Positions 35,019 to 43,833 of a DNA stretch of 64,000 nucleotides are shown here, in pieces. The stretch comes from Emticicia oligotrophica DSM 17448 (GTDB taxonomy: Bacteria > Bacteroidota > Bacteroidia > Cytophagales > Spirosomataceae), in NCBI RefSeq assembly GCF_000263195.1, contig NC_018748.1:4216001-4280000 (forward strand). Reading direction: 5' to 3'. The notes beneath the pieces are model-generated. The model saw only the letters and a program-made list of their open reading frames with translations, had not been told where the DNA came from and did not search any database. A program made the translations under genes and the position numbers. How positions within the stretch are numbered: position 1 is the first letter of the stretch; each line of letters opens with the position of its first letter.

Positions 35019-36311
35019 ATGAAGAAGGTATTTATTTATAGCTTTTTGATTTTAATAGCTGCTTGTACGAGCAATAAAAATTTTCAGAAAGCCAATCAAC
35101 AAGTAAACCGTAATACAGCAGCAAATCAGCTTGCCCAACAGCAGATTGCTCCTTCAAAGCCAGCTGTTGTGGCTATGAAGACTCGATATTTACTGAAGGA
35201 CTCCTCATCTGTTAGAATTTTCATGGAGCTTGAAGTAGAAAACCTAAATAAAGGCCAAGTTATCCAACAACTCAATGATAACTTTAGGTTTAATTGGCTT
35301 CTTCAATCAGATTATGGTATAAGAGATAGGTTGGCATCAGGTAAGATTGATATCAATGAGCAGAACTTATTACTTAGAGATGCTAAAGTTACATTAAGCT
35401 TTGATATTCCACGTCCTAAGAATGCAGCTAAAGGCTTATTATTGACAGAGGTTTTTCAATTGGAGGATAATAAAAAGTCTAATAACGACTTGATGATTGA
35501 TTTTTACGGAAACCGATTAAGTGACCGATTTGGTGTATTCATAGGAAATGTGGATATTCCAATTTTTAAAAATTATATCAATAAAAGAGACTCTTTTCAA
35601 TTAAAAAGTGTTTTGAATCATACTCGCGAACTGTTTTTGATTCGCTATAAAAATGATTTTTTACCTGCACAATCGCCAATGGCAACATCCATTAGGCCAT
35701 CTATTCCAAGTTTGACGATTGAAGAAATCCAACGAGTACAAGCTAATAGTTATATCAAACTGGCGAACGAAGGTTTATATCAAGTAGTAGAAGATACAAA
35801 TGCAACTAACAATGGTTTTGGATTTTTAATCGTCGATGAGCGTTATCCTAGATATACCAAGCCTGAGTTACTGTCAAAGCCTTTAATTTACATGACCACA
35901 AGTCAAGAGCTAAAAATAATTAGTGATAACCCTAATGCCAAACAAGCCCTTGATAAGTTCTTTTTAACTATTACTGCAGGAAATCAATTGGTTTCGAAGA
36001 AAATAATTAAAAGTTATTATCATCGAATTGAAGAAGCTAACCGTTTATTCACTACCTTTAAGGAAGGTTGGAAGACCGACAAAGGAATGGTTTATATCAT
36101 TTTAGGTCCGCCAAATAAAGTTCAAAGGAGCAGGGATAGAGAAGTTTGGGTTTATGCCCAAAATCAGAATTTTTCAGAAATTATATTTACATTTAATAGA
36201 AAACCAAACCAATTTACGGAAAACTATTATGAACTGGTTCGTTATCCCGAATATCAGGCATATTGGTTTCCGTTTGTAGAAGCATGGAGAACAGGAAACG
36301 TAGTGGATTAG
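35019..36311 (+). CDS. GWxTD domain-containing lipoprotein
   Basis: Exported lipoprotein of 430 residues from the ATG at 35019 (a TTG directly before it is unlikely to be used). Signal peptide MKKVFIYSFLILIAAC puts the lipid on Cys16. The C-terminal GWxTD domain (about 325-415) shows EGWKTDKGMVYIILGPPNKV and EVWVYAQ, the family hallmark. These proteins are frequent in Bacteroidota and of unknown function. The 3' end overlaps the rRNA methyltransferase start by 28 bp, so the two are co-transcribed. Confidence 0.88.
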   Translation: MKKVFIYSFLILIAACTSNKNFQKANQQVNRNTAANQLAQQQIAPSKPAVVAMKTRYLLKDSSSVRIFMELEVENLNKGQVIQQLNDNFRFNWLLQSDYGIRDRLASGKIDINEQNLLLRDAKVTLSFDIPRPKNAAKGLLLTEVFQLEDNKKSNNDLMIDFYGNRLSDRFGVFIGNVDIPIFKNYINKRDSFQLKSVLNHTRELFLIRYKNDFLPAQSPMATSIRPSIPSLTIEEIQRVQANSYIKLANEGLYQVVEDTNATNNGFGFLIVDERYPRYTKPELLSKPLIYMTTSQELKIISDNPNAKQALDKFFLTITAGNQLVSKKIIKSYYHRIEEANRLFTTFKEGWKTDKGMVYIILGPPNKVQRSRDREVWVYAQNQNFSEIIFTFNRKPNQFTENYYELVRYPEYQAYWFPFVEAWRTGNVVD

Positions 36312-37144
36312 GACGTAGTTCAGAAGGATTTAAAAAAGCAGGCAGTGATTCTAAGCCTGGACAAAAAAAAAGATATTTTGCTAAACCAACACCAGTAGGA
36401 TTTGAAAAGCCTTCAAAACCTGACATTGTATTTGGTGTACAGTCTGTTTTAGAAACATTAAAAAGTACTAAAGAAATTGAAAAAATCTTACTTCAACGTG
36501 ATTTCGGGCACGCTGAAGTTGAGAAACTGGCTCGTGAAAGAGAGATACCTGTACAGAGGGTTCCTTTAGAGAAACTGAATCGTGTTACGATGAAGGTTCA
36601 TCAAGGTGTAATTGCATTTGTTTCTGCTGTGAATTACGCAAAAACCTCTAATGTAGTCGCTGATACTTTCGAAAAGGGTGAAACGCCACTTTTGCTAGTT
36701 TTAGACCGTATTACAGATGTTAGAAATTTTGGGGCAATTGCACGTACCGCCGAGTGTGCTGGTGTAAATGCGATAGTTGTTCCTGCTCGTGGGGCAGCAC
36801 AAGTTAATGCAGATGCCATGAAAACATCGGTTGGTGCATTAAACCATTTACCAGTCTGCAGGGAAAATAGTTTGTCGCAAGTAGTTAGCGAGTTACAACA
36901 GTCTGGAATACAGGTTGTAGCATGTACTGAAAAAGCGAATGATGAATTGTATGAAATCGACTTTACCCTACCAACTGCAATTTTGATGGGCTCTGAAGAA
37001 GATGGTATTTCTGATAATTTATTAGAACAGGCCGACTTCGCAACTAAGATTCCAATGATGGGAAAAATAGGTTCGTTGAATGTTTCAGTGGCTACGGCAA
37101 TTATTTTATATGAAGCTGTAAGGCAACGCCAAAACAATAAATAA
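36284..37144 (+). CDS. rlmB: TrmH/SpoU-family 23S rRNA 2'-O-methyltransferase (RlmB-like)
   Basis: SPOUT-fold methyltransferase of 286 residues from the ATG at 36284; the TTG at 36263 would lengthen the overlap with the GWxTD gene. A basic low-complexity N-terminus (1-45) precedes the substrate-binding domain (VFGVQSVLETL) and the SPOUT domain with NFGAIARTAECAGVNAIVVP, LMGSEEDGIS and IPMMGKIGSLNVSVATAIILYE (the knot and SAM site). RlmB methylates G2251; other TrmH paralogues are possible, so the symbol is tentative. Confidence 0.88.
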   Translation: MENRKRSGLGRSSEGFKKAGSDSKPGQKKRYFAKPTPVGFEKPSKPDIVFGVQSVLETLKSTKEIEKILLQRDFGHAEVEKLAREREIPVQRVPLEKLNRVTMKVHQGVIAFVSAVNYAKTSNVVADTFEKGETPLLLVLDRITDVRNFGAIARTAECAGVNAIVVPARGAAQVNADAMKTSVGALNHLPVCRENSLSQVVSELQQSGIQVVACTEKANDELYEIDFTLPTAILMGSEEDGISDNLLEQADFATKIPMMGKIGSLNVSVATAIILYEAVRQRQNNK

Positions 37145-37145
37145 A

Positions 37146-37187
37146 ATAACAAAAAAGAGCCTCTATTAAAAGGCTCCTTTTTGTTAT
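37146..37187 (+). terminator. Terminator after rlmB
   Basis: A long stem, ATAACAAAAA plus GAGCCT pairing with AGGCTC plus TTTTTGTTAT, with one mismatch and an 8-nt loop, directly after the stop. Confidence 0.82.
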
Positions 37188-37210
37188 AGACGTGATTCTG
37201 CTAATCAAAA

Positions 37211-37243
37211 AAAAAGGAGGTATTTATTCCTAAACACCTCCTT
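37211..37243 (-). terminator. Terminator after aroK
   Basis: On the minus strand AAGGAGGT / ACCTCCTT form an 8-bp stem followed by nine T, 6 bp after the aroK stop. It stands back-to-back with the rlmB terminator. Confidence 0.78.
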
Positions 37244-37248
37244 AAAAA

Positions 37249-37767
37249 TTATTTTCTTGAAAATTCTGCTTCTATTATCCAAAGAATACTGTCGGGATCG
37301 GTATCGCCTTCAACAGTTATATCCGCTTTCTGATAGGTTGAGAGGCGTTCATTATAAGTTTGTGAAATAGTGTCTAAAAGCGATTTACTTTCTAAATCAA
37401 ATAATGGACGGTCATTTTTTTTAGAAACTTTCATTCTTTCGACTAACATTTCTGGTTTTACATCTAAGAAAATACTAATACCATTTTCTTTAATATAATC
37501 AAGGCCATCGTAATAGCATGGAGTGCCACCGCCAGTGGCTACAACCATTTTTGAATCCTTAATAATTTTTTTGAGTTGTTGGTTTTCAACTTTTCTGAAA
37601 TATTCTTCGCCATTTAAGCTAAAAATTTCCGCGATTTTCTTGCCTTCTGCAATTTCGATTCTCAAGTCTAAGTCCACAAATTCGTATCCGAGACTTTTTG
37701 CGATTTGTCGGCCAAGTGTACTTTTACCCGACGAAGGCATTCCTATTAAAAAAATATTCGTGGTCAT
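37249..37767 (-). CDS. aroK: Shikimate kinase
   Basis: Phosphorylates shikimate to shikimate-3-phosphate in the chorismate pathway; 172 residues from the ATG at 37767 (the TTG two codons earlier is not preferred). Walker A is GMPSSGKST, the Mg/shikimate motif DLD follows at VDLDLRIE, shikimate-binding Arg in EEYFRKVE, ATGGGTP, and the lid RPLF. All key residues are present. Last gene of a probable unit with the BT_3928-like and DUF1599 genes upstream. Confidence 0.96.
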   Translation of the reverse strand: MTTNIFLIGMPSSGKSTLGRQIAKSLGYEFVDLDLRIEIAEGKKIAEIFSLNGEEYFRKVENQQLKKIIKDSKMVVATGGGTPCYYDGLDYIKENGISIFLDVKPEMLVERMKVSKKNDRPLFDLESKSLLDTISQTYNERLSTYQKADITVEGDTDPDSILWIIEAEFSRK

Positions 37768-37788
37768 TCTCAAATCGATGCTTCTTTT

Positions 37789-38898
37789 TTATTTTAATGT
37801 TTCAGCTAATTCTTTTTTACTTGGAATACTATGATTACCCCATTTACCCTTGACTACTCCATTTTCTAACAAAATCACGCATGGATTTGTTCTGGCCATT
37901 GTTTTTAAAACTGTAGCATCTGCCGAAAAATATGGAGTAGTAATATGATTTGTAGTTTTAAATTTTTCATAGTCGGCTTGTATCACTGATGTCAAAATCA
38001 TTGGTTGAACTCCAATTGATTCTGCTTCTTTGATAACCGATTTTAGGTTTATCACTTCCGCTTCATCAATTTGCTCAACATTTTTCAATATAACTAATAA
38101 TTTTTTACCAGTAAAGCTAGAATCAGTATAATTATTACCTTGTGAATCGCTAATATTGTAATCAGTAATTTTAGGTTTAATTTTATCCTCATTTAGCGTA
38201 ACCATAGATACATACTTATAGGTGAGTGTATCCATCAGAAATTCTTTTGCTACTATGGTTTCATTGGTTTTTTTGTTCAAGAAAGTAAATTCCATTATTG
38301 GTTTTACTCCCGTTGGCTTCATTTGTTCTGGAATACTTTTACCTACGGCATACGGTAAAAAATCAATAGGTGGCAAGTAGCGTATGGCATAAATACCTAA
38401 TCCAAATGAAATAATAGTAGTTATGGCCATAAAGGTATGCAAATTTGATTCTTTATAACCACTTCTAAAAATAAAAATTACGAGTATTAGAACGGTTAAG
38501 AAAATATCTTTATTAAAAGAAGTCCAAGGTTTAAGCTTTAAAAAATCCCCGAAACAACCACAATCAGTTACTTTATTGAAGTATGCTGAATAGAAAGTTA
38601 AAAAGGTAAAAAATACGATAATTATTAAAAGTAACCATGAAGTATATTTCATGCGATAAGAAAGAAGCGTAGCAATCCCTAAAATAATTTCTAAAGCACA
38701 AAAAATTAGTGATAACGTAAGGGAGTTGTGAGCTAGAAACATAAAAACACCTTGCAAAGAAGGTAAATCTTGAGCAAAAACTTCGAAATATTCTTCTAGT
38801 TTAATGCCAGTACCAACAGGGTCTACAACTTTTACGAACCCTGAAAAAGTAAATATTACACCAACAATTATTCGAGCAATTTGTGCGAGTATTTTCAT
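37789..38898 (-). CDS. BT_3928-like DoxX/MauE membrane protein with thioredoxin-like tail
   Basis: Inner-membrane protein of 369 residues. The N-terminal half has four helices of the DoxX/MauE type, with GTGIKLEEYF, and DCGCFGDFLKL in the second loop, a conserved Cys pair of this group. After a fifth helix (about 150-165) a periplasmic domain ends in a thioredoxin-like fold (about 255-369) where the CxxC site is absent; only Cys in RTNPCVILL remains. The family is a common Bacteroidota protein of unknown function, often found next to DUF1599 and folP genes as here. Confidence 0.8.
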   Translation of the reverse strand: MKILAQIARIIVGVIFTFSGFVKVVDPVGTGIKLEEYFEVFAQDLPSLQGVFMFLAHNSLTLSLIFCALEIILGIATLLSYRMKYTSWLLLIIIVFFTFLTFYSAYFNKVTDCGCFGDFLKLKPWTSFNKDIFLTVLILVIFIFRSGYKESNLHTFMAITTIISFGLGIYAIRYLPPIDFLPYAVGKSIPEQMKPTGVKPIMEFTFLNKKTNETIVAKEFLMDTLTYKYVSMVTLNEDKIKPKITDYNISDSQGNNYTDSSFTGKKLLVILKNVEQIDEAEVINLKSVIKEAESIGVQPMILTSVIQADYEKFKTTNHITTPYFSADATVLKTMARTNPCVILLENGVVKGKWGNHSIPSKKELAETLK

Positions 38899-38946
38899 AA
38901 AATCAGTTGATTGAAATTGGATTTGTGGTTAATAGTCTAATCATTT

Positions 38947-38978
38947 CAATAAAATGTTAGTTTATAATCATTTTATTG
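38947..38978. repeat. Inverted repeat between DUF1599 and BT_3928-like genes
   Basis: CAATAAAATG / CATTTTATTG, perfect 10-bp arms with a 12-nt loop, 9 bp after the DUF1599 stop on the minus strand. It is not followed by a T run, so it may be an RNA processing or stability element rather than a terminator. Confidence 0.45.
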
Positions 38979-38986
38979 TTTTATAA

Positions 38987-39538
38987 TTATTGTTGTCCCT
39001 GAGCCTGTCCTAGCTTAATCATACAGAATACAGCATAGTTAATGATATCCTGATAACCAGCTTTAATACCTTCTGAAACTAAAGTTTTACCTTGATTATC
39101 TTCAATTTGTTTAATGCGGTATAATTTCATCAAAATAATATCTGTCATTGAACTTACTCGCATATCACGCCAAGCTTCACCATAATCATGATTCTTATTA
39201 AACAATAATTGCATTACCTCAGCAACTTGTTTATTATACATAGCTTGAAGTTTTTCAAAAGGTATTTCAACTTCAGAATTATTCACTAATTCAGCTTGAA
39301 TTAAAGCCATTACACAGTAGTTGATTATACCAATGAACTCAGGAATTTCGCCTTCATCAACGCGGCTAAATCCTTTTTCTTGAATGGTTCGTATACGTTG
39401 TGCTTTAATAAATATTTGGTCTGTTATACTCGGTAATCGTAATATACGCCATGAAGTACCGTAGTCTTTATTTTTCTTTTCAAAAAGGTCTTGACAAATT
39501 TTTATGACTTGGCGATATTCTGTTTCTGTTTGGTTCAT
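38987..39538 (-). CDS. DUF1599 domain-containing protein
   Basis: Cytoplasmic protein of 183 residues from the ATG at 39538; the longer in-frame TTG start is atypical. It consists of two homologous repeats: NKDYGTSWRILRLPSITDQIFIKAQRI in the first half, and NHDYGEAWRDMRVSSMTDIILMKLYRI in the second. This is the DUF1599 pattern, conserved in Bacteroidota and distantly like nucleotide pyrophosphohydrolases; function not established. First gene of the minus-strand unit leading to aroK; divergent from folP. Confidence 0.9.
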   Translation of the reverse strand: MNQTETEYRQVIKICQDLFEKKNKDYGTSWRILRLPSITDQIFIKAQRIRTIQEKGFSRVDEGEIPEFIGIINYCVMALIQAELVNNSEVEIPFEKLQAMYNKQVAEVMQLLFNKNHDYGEAWRDMRVSSMTDIILMKLYRIKQIEDNQGKTLVSEGIKAGYQDIINYAVFCMIKLGQAQGQQ

Positions 39539-39625
39539 TGAGTTATGTAATTGCTGTCGCTTTGTGTTCGAAATTGTAATTTTGTTCAATTTAGAAAAAA
39601 GTAAGTCAAGTTCACAAGATTGAAT

Positions 39626-39633
39626 TATCTTTG
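39626..39633 (+). promoter_or_regulatory. Candidate -7 element for folP
   Basis: TATCTTTG matches TAnnTTTG, 74 bp before the folP ATG. No TTTG at -33 spacing is seen. Confidence 0.35.
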
Positions 39634-39706
39634 AATCAAGAAAATTAAATTAAGTAGATTGAGGCAATTTTTTTGCAAAACTAAAAAACTTCGCCACCAT
39701 AAACAA

Positions 39707-40558
39707 ATGACATTGATAAGTATTAAATTTCAGAATGATTCTAAGGCAGAGAATAAGTTGATAGATTTATCTAGCCCAAAGATAATGGGGATATTAAATA
39801 TTACGCCCGACTCTTTTTTTGCTAAAAGTAGATACAATGCCGATATTGATTTACTAATAGAAAAAGCTGCTGAAATGCTTAAACAAGGTGCTACATTTAT
39901 TGATATTGGAGGATATTCGACCCGTCCGAATGCCGCAGAGGTTTCAACCAACGAAGAAATTGATAGAGTTGTACCCGCCATTGAAGCAATTGTAAAAAAC
40001 CTACCAGATGCAATACTATCAATAGATACTTTTAGAAGTAAAGTTGCTCAAGCAGCAATTCATGCTGGAGCAGCGATAATCAATGATATTGCGGGGGGGA
40101 ATCTTGATGAATTTATGTTTAAAACAGTTGCAGAATTAAATGTTCCCTACATATTAATGCATAGTCGTGGGAATCCACAAACAATGAGTAGTTTAAATCA
40201 ATACGATAATCTTACTTTAGAAATTATACATGAACTAAATGAAAAAGTTTTGCAGTTAAGATTATTAGGCGTAAAGGATATAATCATTGACCCTGGTTTT
40301 GGTTTTGCAAAAGATTCAAAACAGGGGTTCGAATTAATGAAAAACTTGAAAACATTTGATGTAATGAATATGCCCATTCTAGTGGGAATATCAAGAAAAT
40401 CAATGATTTGGCGAACACTTGGTGTCTCTGCTGATGATGCCCTCAATGGCACAACGGCTTTGAATATGTATGCACTTACTCAAGGTGCTAAAATCCTACG
40501 AGTTCATGATGTTAAAGAGGCCAATGAAACACTGAAATTGTACGAGGAGCTTTGTTGA
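39707..40558 (+). CDS. folP: Dihydropteroate synthase
   Basis: Condenses p-aminobenzoate with 6-hydroxymethyl-dihydropterin-PP in folate synthesis. The ATG at 39707 gives 283 residues; a TTG at 39659 is in frame but the extra residues are unlike the family. Motifs: MGILNITPDSFF, GATFIDIGGYSTRP, SIDTFRSKVA, INDIAGG, IIIDPGFGFAKD, VGISRKSM, and the terminal RVHDV. All substrate-binding residues appear intact. It stands alone on the plus strand; its PABA would come from the genes at 53345-54956. Confidence 0.97.
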   Translation: MTLISIKFQNDSKAENKLIDLSSPKIMGILNITPDSFFAKSRYNADIDLLIEKAAEMLKQGATFIDIGGYSTRPNAAEVSTNEEIDRVVPAIEAIVKNLPDAILSIDTFRSKVAQAAIHAGAAIINDIAGGNLDEFMFKTVAELNVPYILMHSRGNPQTMSSLNQYDNLTLEIIHELNEKVLQLRLLGVKDIIIDPGFGFAKDSKQGFELMKNLKTFDVMNMPILVGISRKSMIWRTLGVSADDALNGTTALNMYALTQGAKILRVHDVKEANETLKLYEELC

Positions 40559-40573
40559 CTCTTTTGATGAATT

Positions 40574-41755
40574 TTAGTTTGTACTCACCTCACTGAGTTT
40601 TAATTGTTCCTTCTTTGGAGTTTTATTGGCTGATGTTTTATCGGTTGTTGTTAGTTCTTCTTTCTTTAATTGAAGACGTCTGACTTCTAAAAAGTGTCCA
40701 GCAATAAAATAACAAGCCAATAGAATAACTATGAAAAAGCAGAGTTCAGTATTTGTAAAATAACTTCTTGCCAAGTAAGTAGTTACAGTAAAGAAAATTG
40801 TTGTAAAATATAAAACAAAGGAAGCCTGCATGTGAGAAAGATTGTTGTCTATCAACAAATGGTGCATGTGCAGGCGGTCGGCTTTAAACGGTGATTTTCC
40901 TCTCAAAATTCTAATTGAAAATACTCTAATTGTATCAAAAATTGGAATAATTAATATAACAACTGCTATAATTGGTGCACTAACAAATGATAAGTCAGCT
41001 TCCCAAGCATGCATGACATTTAAGTGAATAAATCTTACGGCAAGTACTGTGATTATATATCCAATAATCAATGAACCAGTATCTCCCATAAATATTTTTG
41101 AAGATTGAGAAAAGTTAAATCGCAGAAAACCTACTAAAGACCCAGCTAAGCACAATGCTAAACATGCCAAAGAATAATGGTGGTTGACTAAAAACCAAAG
41201 TCCAAATCCACTACTTGCAATCATTGCAATACCACCTGCTAAGCCATCAATGCCATCAATTAAATTAAAAGCATTAATCATGGCTACAAAGACAAAAATC
41301 GTGAGTAGGATACTTAAAATGTAAGGAATATGTCCAAGACCAAAAATTCCAAATAGGTCTGAAATTCTCAAATCACTTCCAATAACTACGATGGCTGATG
41401 CCAGAACTTGCACAATCATTTTCTTAGTTGGTGAAAGTGCATATAAGTCATCTTTAATTCCTAAAAAAAATAATATTACGGTCCCTGCAAAAACTTTGTG
41501 AATTAATATTCCTTCATCACCAAAATTCCAAATCATATAACCAATCAAAACACCAGCGAAAATTGCTACTCCACCAAAGGTAGGAGTAGGTGTTTTATGT
41601 GAGCTTCTTTTAACAGGATTATCCATTAATCCACGCAGACCGCTTATGTTTATGATGACAGGAATTGAACGCAAGTTTATGATCATTGCGATAATCGCTG
41701 AAATTAATATTTGTATTTGCTTATCAGGGATAAGAGATTCGAAAGTAGGAAACAT
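40574..41755 (-). CDS. WecA/MraY-like undecaprenyl-phosphate sugar-1-phosphate transferase
   Basis: Polytopic membrane enzyme of 393 residues with about ten helices. It transfers a HexNAc-1-phosphate or related sugar-1-P from UDP to undecaprenyl phosphate. Catalytic motifs: the SSHKTPTPTFGG entry, GIKDDLYALSPTKK (Asp-Asp), NAFNLIDGIDGLAGG, FMGDTGSL, and RLHMHHLL. These are closer to WecA/TagO than MraY. It could start synthesis of the surface glycans whose later enzymes are encoded at 9403-16569, but it is not linked to them. The C-terminal tail is charged. Confidence 0.92.
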   Translation of the reverse strand: MFPTFESLIPDKQIQILISAIIAMIINLRSIPVIINISGLRGLMDNPVKRSSHKTPTPTFGGVAIFAGVLIGYMIWNFGDEGILIHKVFAGTVILFFLGIKDDLYALSPTKKMIVQVLASAIVVIGSDLRISDLFGIFGLGHIPYILSILLTIFVFVAMINAFNLIDGIDGLAGGIAMIASSGFGLWFLVNHHYSLACLALCLAGSLVGFLRFNFSQSSKIFMGDTGSLIIGYIITVLAVRFIHLNVMHAWEADLSFVSAPIIAVVILIIPIFDTIRVFSIRILRGKSPFKADRLHMHHLLIDNNLSHMQASFVLYFTTIFFTVTTYLARSYFTNTELCFFIVILLACYFIAGHFLEVRRLQLKKEELTTTDKTSANKTPKKEQLKLSEVSTN

Positions 41756-41857
41756 CTGAGCAATGTTTAATATTTATTACTTCTAGTTAGTAATTACTAT
41801 ACAAATTAAATACTTTTTTTAATGTAAACACGAAAAAAATAAAATCTTTTTGGTGTT

Positions 41858-42427
41858 TTATTTATCTAATGGCATTTCCCTAATCCTGACTTTTTGAGCA
41901 GGATTACCTTGATAAATCGTGTAAGATTCTAATGATTTATTCGCTACAGAATTTACTGATAGTACTGCGTGTGAATGACAAGTTAAGCCCCCACAAACCA
42001 CTGCTTTAGCTCCAATCCAAACACCTTCTTCAATAGTGATATCTTTTACAATAAGGTCAAAATTAGATTTGGAGTAGTCATGATTTCCTGATAGAAGTAA
42101 CGCTCCTTGCGAAATACAAACATTATCTCCAATCACAACTTTGCCTAAATTATCAATCCAAACTTCTTCTCCAATCCAAACATAATTACCAATTGTTAAA
42201 TTCCAAGGATATTTAATATTGACTTTGGGTTTGATTGTTATGTTTTTCCCAATATTTGCCCCAAAAAAAATGAGTAGTCGCCTTTTTATTGAAGATGGGA
42301 TTAAGAGATAAGAATTGAAAAAAATTGCATTGGTCATGTACCACAGTAAAGAAGTTAATTTTCCTCTTGTTAAAGTTGATTGTTTATACCAATCATTATT
42401 GTATTTTGATAAATCTGTTTTATCCAT
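41858..42427 (-). CDS. wcaF: WcaF-like exopolysaccharide O-acetyltransferase
   Basis: Left-handed beta-helix (hexapeptide) acyltransferase of 189 residues. The N-terminal KLTSLLWYMTNAIFFNSYLLIPSSIKRRLLIFFGA is typical of WcaF-type enzymes, followed by hexapeptide turns (IGKNITIKPKVNIKYPWNLTIGNYVWIGEEVWI...) and the catalytic His in LLSGNHDYS. It would acetylate a lipid-linked sugar during polysaccharide synthesis. Single gene between two unrelated genes; the nearest glycan gene is the WecA-like transferase 103 bp downstream. Confidence 0.87.
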   Translation of the reverse strand: MDKTDLSKYNNDWYKQSTLTRGKLTSLLWYMTNAIFFNSYLLIPSSIKRRLLIFFGANIGKNITIKPKVNIKYPWNLTIGNYVWIGEEVWIDNLGKVVIGDNVCISQGALLLSGNHDYSKSNFDLIVKDITIEEGVWIGAKAVVCGGLTCHSHAVLSVNSVANKSLESYTIYQGNPAQKVRIREMPLDK

Positions 42428-42473
42428 TTAAGACGTTTAAATTTCAAAAGAGTTACATTTTTTTTAATTAGTT

Positions 42474-43730
42474 TTACGCATTTTGAAGTTTTGAAATCAA
42501 AAGACTACTTTTGGCTCTACCTTCTTCTAATCGGTCAGATAAGTAGGTTTTGGTGGCTTCAAAGTGTTTTCGGTAACTTTCTTTGTCCCCCATTTCTACT
42601 ATATTAGCCCATTCATGAACTGCAGTATGAAATGCTAAGTCTTCGCCACGAATTGTTTTATCAAAAAGGGCTGCTTCGATAGTTTCTTCCAGTAAAGAAT
42701 CATTCATAAATAAGTACTCAGCCATACCAACTCTGAGTTTAAATGGTGGGGTTTGGCAAATTAAATTTTTATAGGGATTTGTACCTAGTTTATGCCAAGT
42801 GTCAACCATAGCTAAAAGACTTAAATGAGAATTAGGCTTGTGTTCAAAATCTTGACTTAAGCTAAATTCACTCATAATTTTATCATCGAGCATTAAGTCT
42901 CCACTTTTATCTTTAAATACGGAATCTCGTGCCGAATAGATGCGTTTACGAAACTTTTTTTCATTTTCCTGAATCATCATTTCAAAAAGCTCGTTTTCAG
43001 CTTTAGCATAATTTCTTACATCTCTTTTGGCGTAAGGGTTTTGTAATGCTAAGCCCGAATATACATGGAATTTGTAGCTGTAAATCCTAAGGGTCATGAG
43101 TAACTTTACATTATCCAAGCCATTTGGGTGTAATGTGTTTTCCCAAGGATAAACCTTTCTGTGCATAAAGGCTGTTCCGATACTCTCAAAACCTATATGT
43201 GTAACTGCTTGAATATCAGCCATCATACGGTCATGAGCATGGAAATCCTCTAATTGATGTATGATTGAACCAATTACATGAAAAACCTTAAGTGACTCTT
43301 CAAAGGCTGTAATTGAAGCTCTGTGGTTTACTACAACTAATGTTTGTCCAACCGGATTTACGGCAGGCCCATAAAGTGCGTGACAGGTAACAATTTGAGC
43401 ATCTTGTGGTAGATACTTTTCAAACGCAGCTATTTCAGGTGTTTTGACAGAGGTTTGTCCTGCAACGATTGCTCCATATTTGGTCGATGGTCCACATTGA
43501 GCGACTACCTTTTCAATGTTTTCAGCTTCAACAGAATAGAGTATAAAATCACATAATCTAGAAACTGCAATTCCGTCGTTGAGTATCTTTATTCCAAATG
43601 GACCTAACTCATTTTCGAGGATTTCACGGTTTTGAGGCAGGTCACAGCCAAAAACCTCTAAACCTGTATTTGCCCAAATCTTGGCAAACATTTTTCCCAT
43701 ATCCCCCAAACCAATGATTCCAATTTTCAT
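42474..43730 (-). CDS. tyrA: Prephenate dehydrogenase, long eukaryote-like form
   Basis: NAD(P)-dependent enzyme of tyrosine synthesis that oxidatively decarboxylates prephenate. At 418 residues it is much longer than common bacterial TyrA (about 280-370). The Rossmann start is KIGIIGLGDMGKMFA. The block YSVEAENIEKVVAQCGPS and the following GQTSVKTPEIAAFEKYLP and CHALYGPAVNP resemble, from memory, fungal Tyr1. His and Arg of the active site appear in HALYGP and the later TLRIYSY segment. There is no ACT or chorismate mutase domain. A -7-like TATCTTTG lies at 43781-43788 (minus), abutting one for the opposite gene. Confidence 0.85.
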   Translation of the reverse strand: MKIGIIGLGDMGKMFAKIWANTGLEVFGCDLPQNREILENELGPFGIKILNDGIAVSRLCDFILYSVEAENIEKVVAQCGPSTKYGAIVAGQTSVKTPEIAAFEKYLPQDAQIVTCHALYGPAVNPVGQTLVVVNHRASITAFEESLKVFHVIGSIIHQLEDFHAHDRMMADIQAVTHIGFESIGTAFMHRKVYPWENTLHPNGLDNVKLLMTLRIYSYKFHVYSGLALQNPYAKRDVRNYAKAENELFEMMIQENEKKFRKRIYSARDSVFKDKSGDLMLDDKIMSEFSLSQDFEHKPNSHLSLLAMVDTWHKLGTNPYKNLICQTPPFKLRVGMAEYLFMNDSLLEETIEAALFDKTIRGEDLAFHTAVHEWANIVEMGDKESYRKHFEATKTYLSDRLEEGRAKSSLLISKLQNA

Positions 43731-43772
43731 AGATGCTCCTGCTCAAAAAAGAGTTACAATTCTAAAATTAAT

Positions 43773-43788
43773 TACATTTGCAAAGATA
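43773..43788. promoter_or_regulatory. Abutting divergent -7 elements for tyrA and the DUF486 gene
   Basis: TACATTTG (plus, 43773-43780) is followed without gap by CAAAGATA (minus-strand TATCTTTG, 43781-43788). Each matches TAnnTTTG; neither has a clear -33 TTTG. Confidence 0.35.
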
Positions 43789-43833
43789 ATCAATTTGTTT
43801 TATTTAACACTTACCCAAATTTTACCATTAATT

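Noticed and set aside
36634-37152. 172-codon open frame antisense to rlmB
   Set aside because: The rlmB SPOUT motifs are intact on the plus strand; the antisense frame is a composition artefact.
37789-38898. A disulfide-reductase function for the BT_3928-like protein
   Set aside because: The thioredoxin-like tail lacks CxxC, so redox activity should not be claimed from the fold alone.
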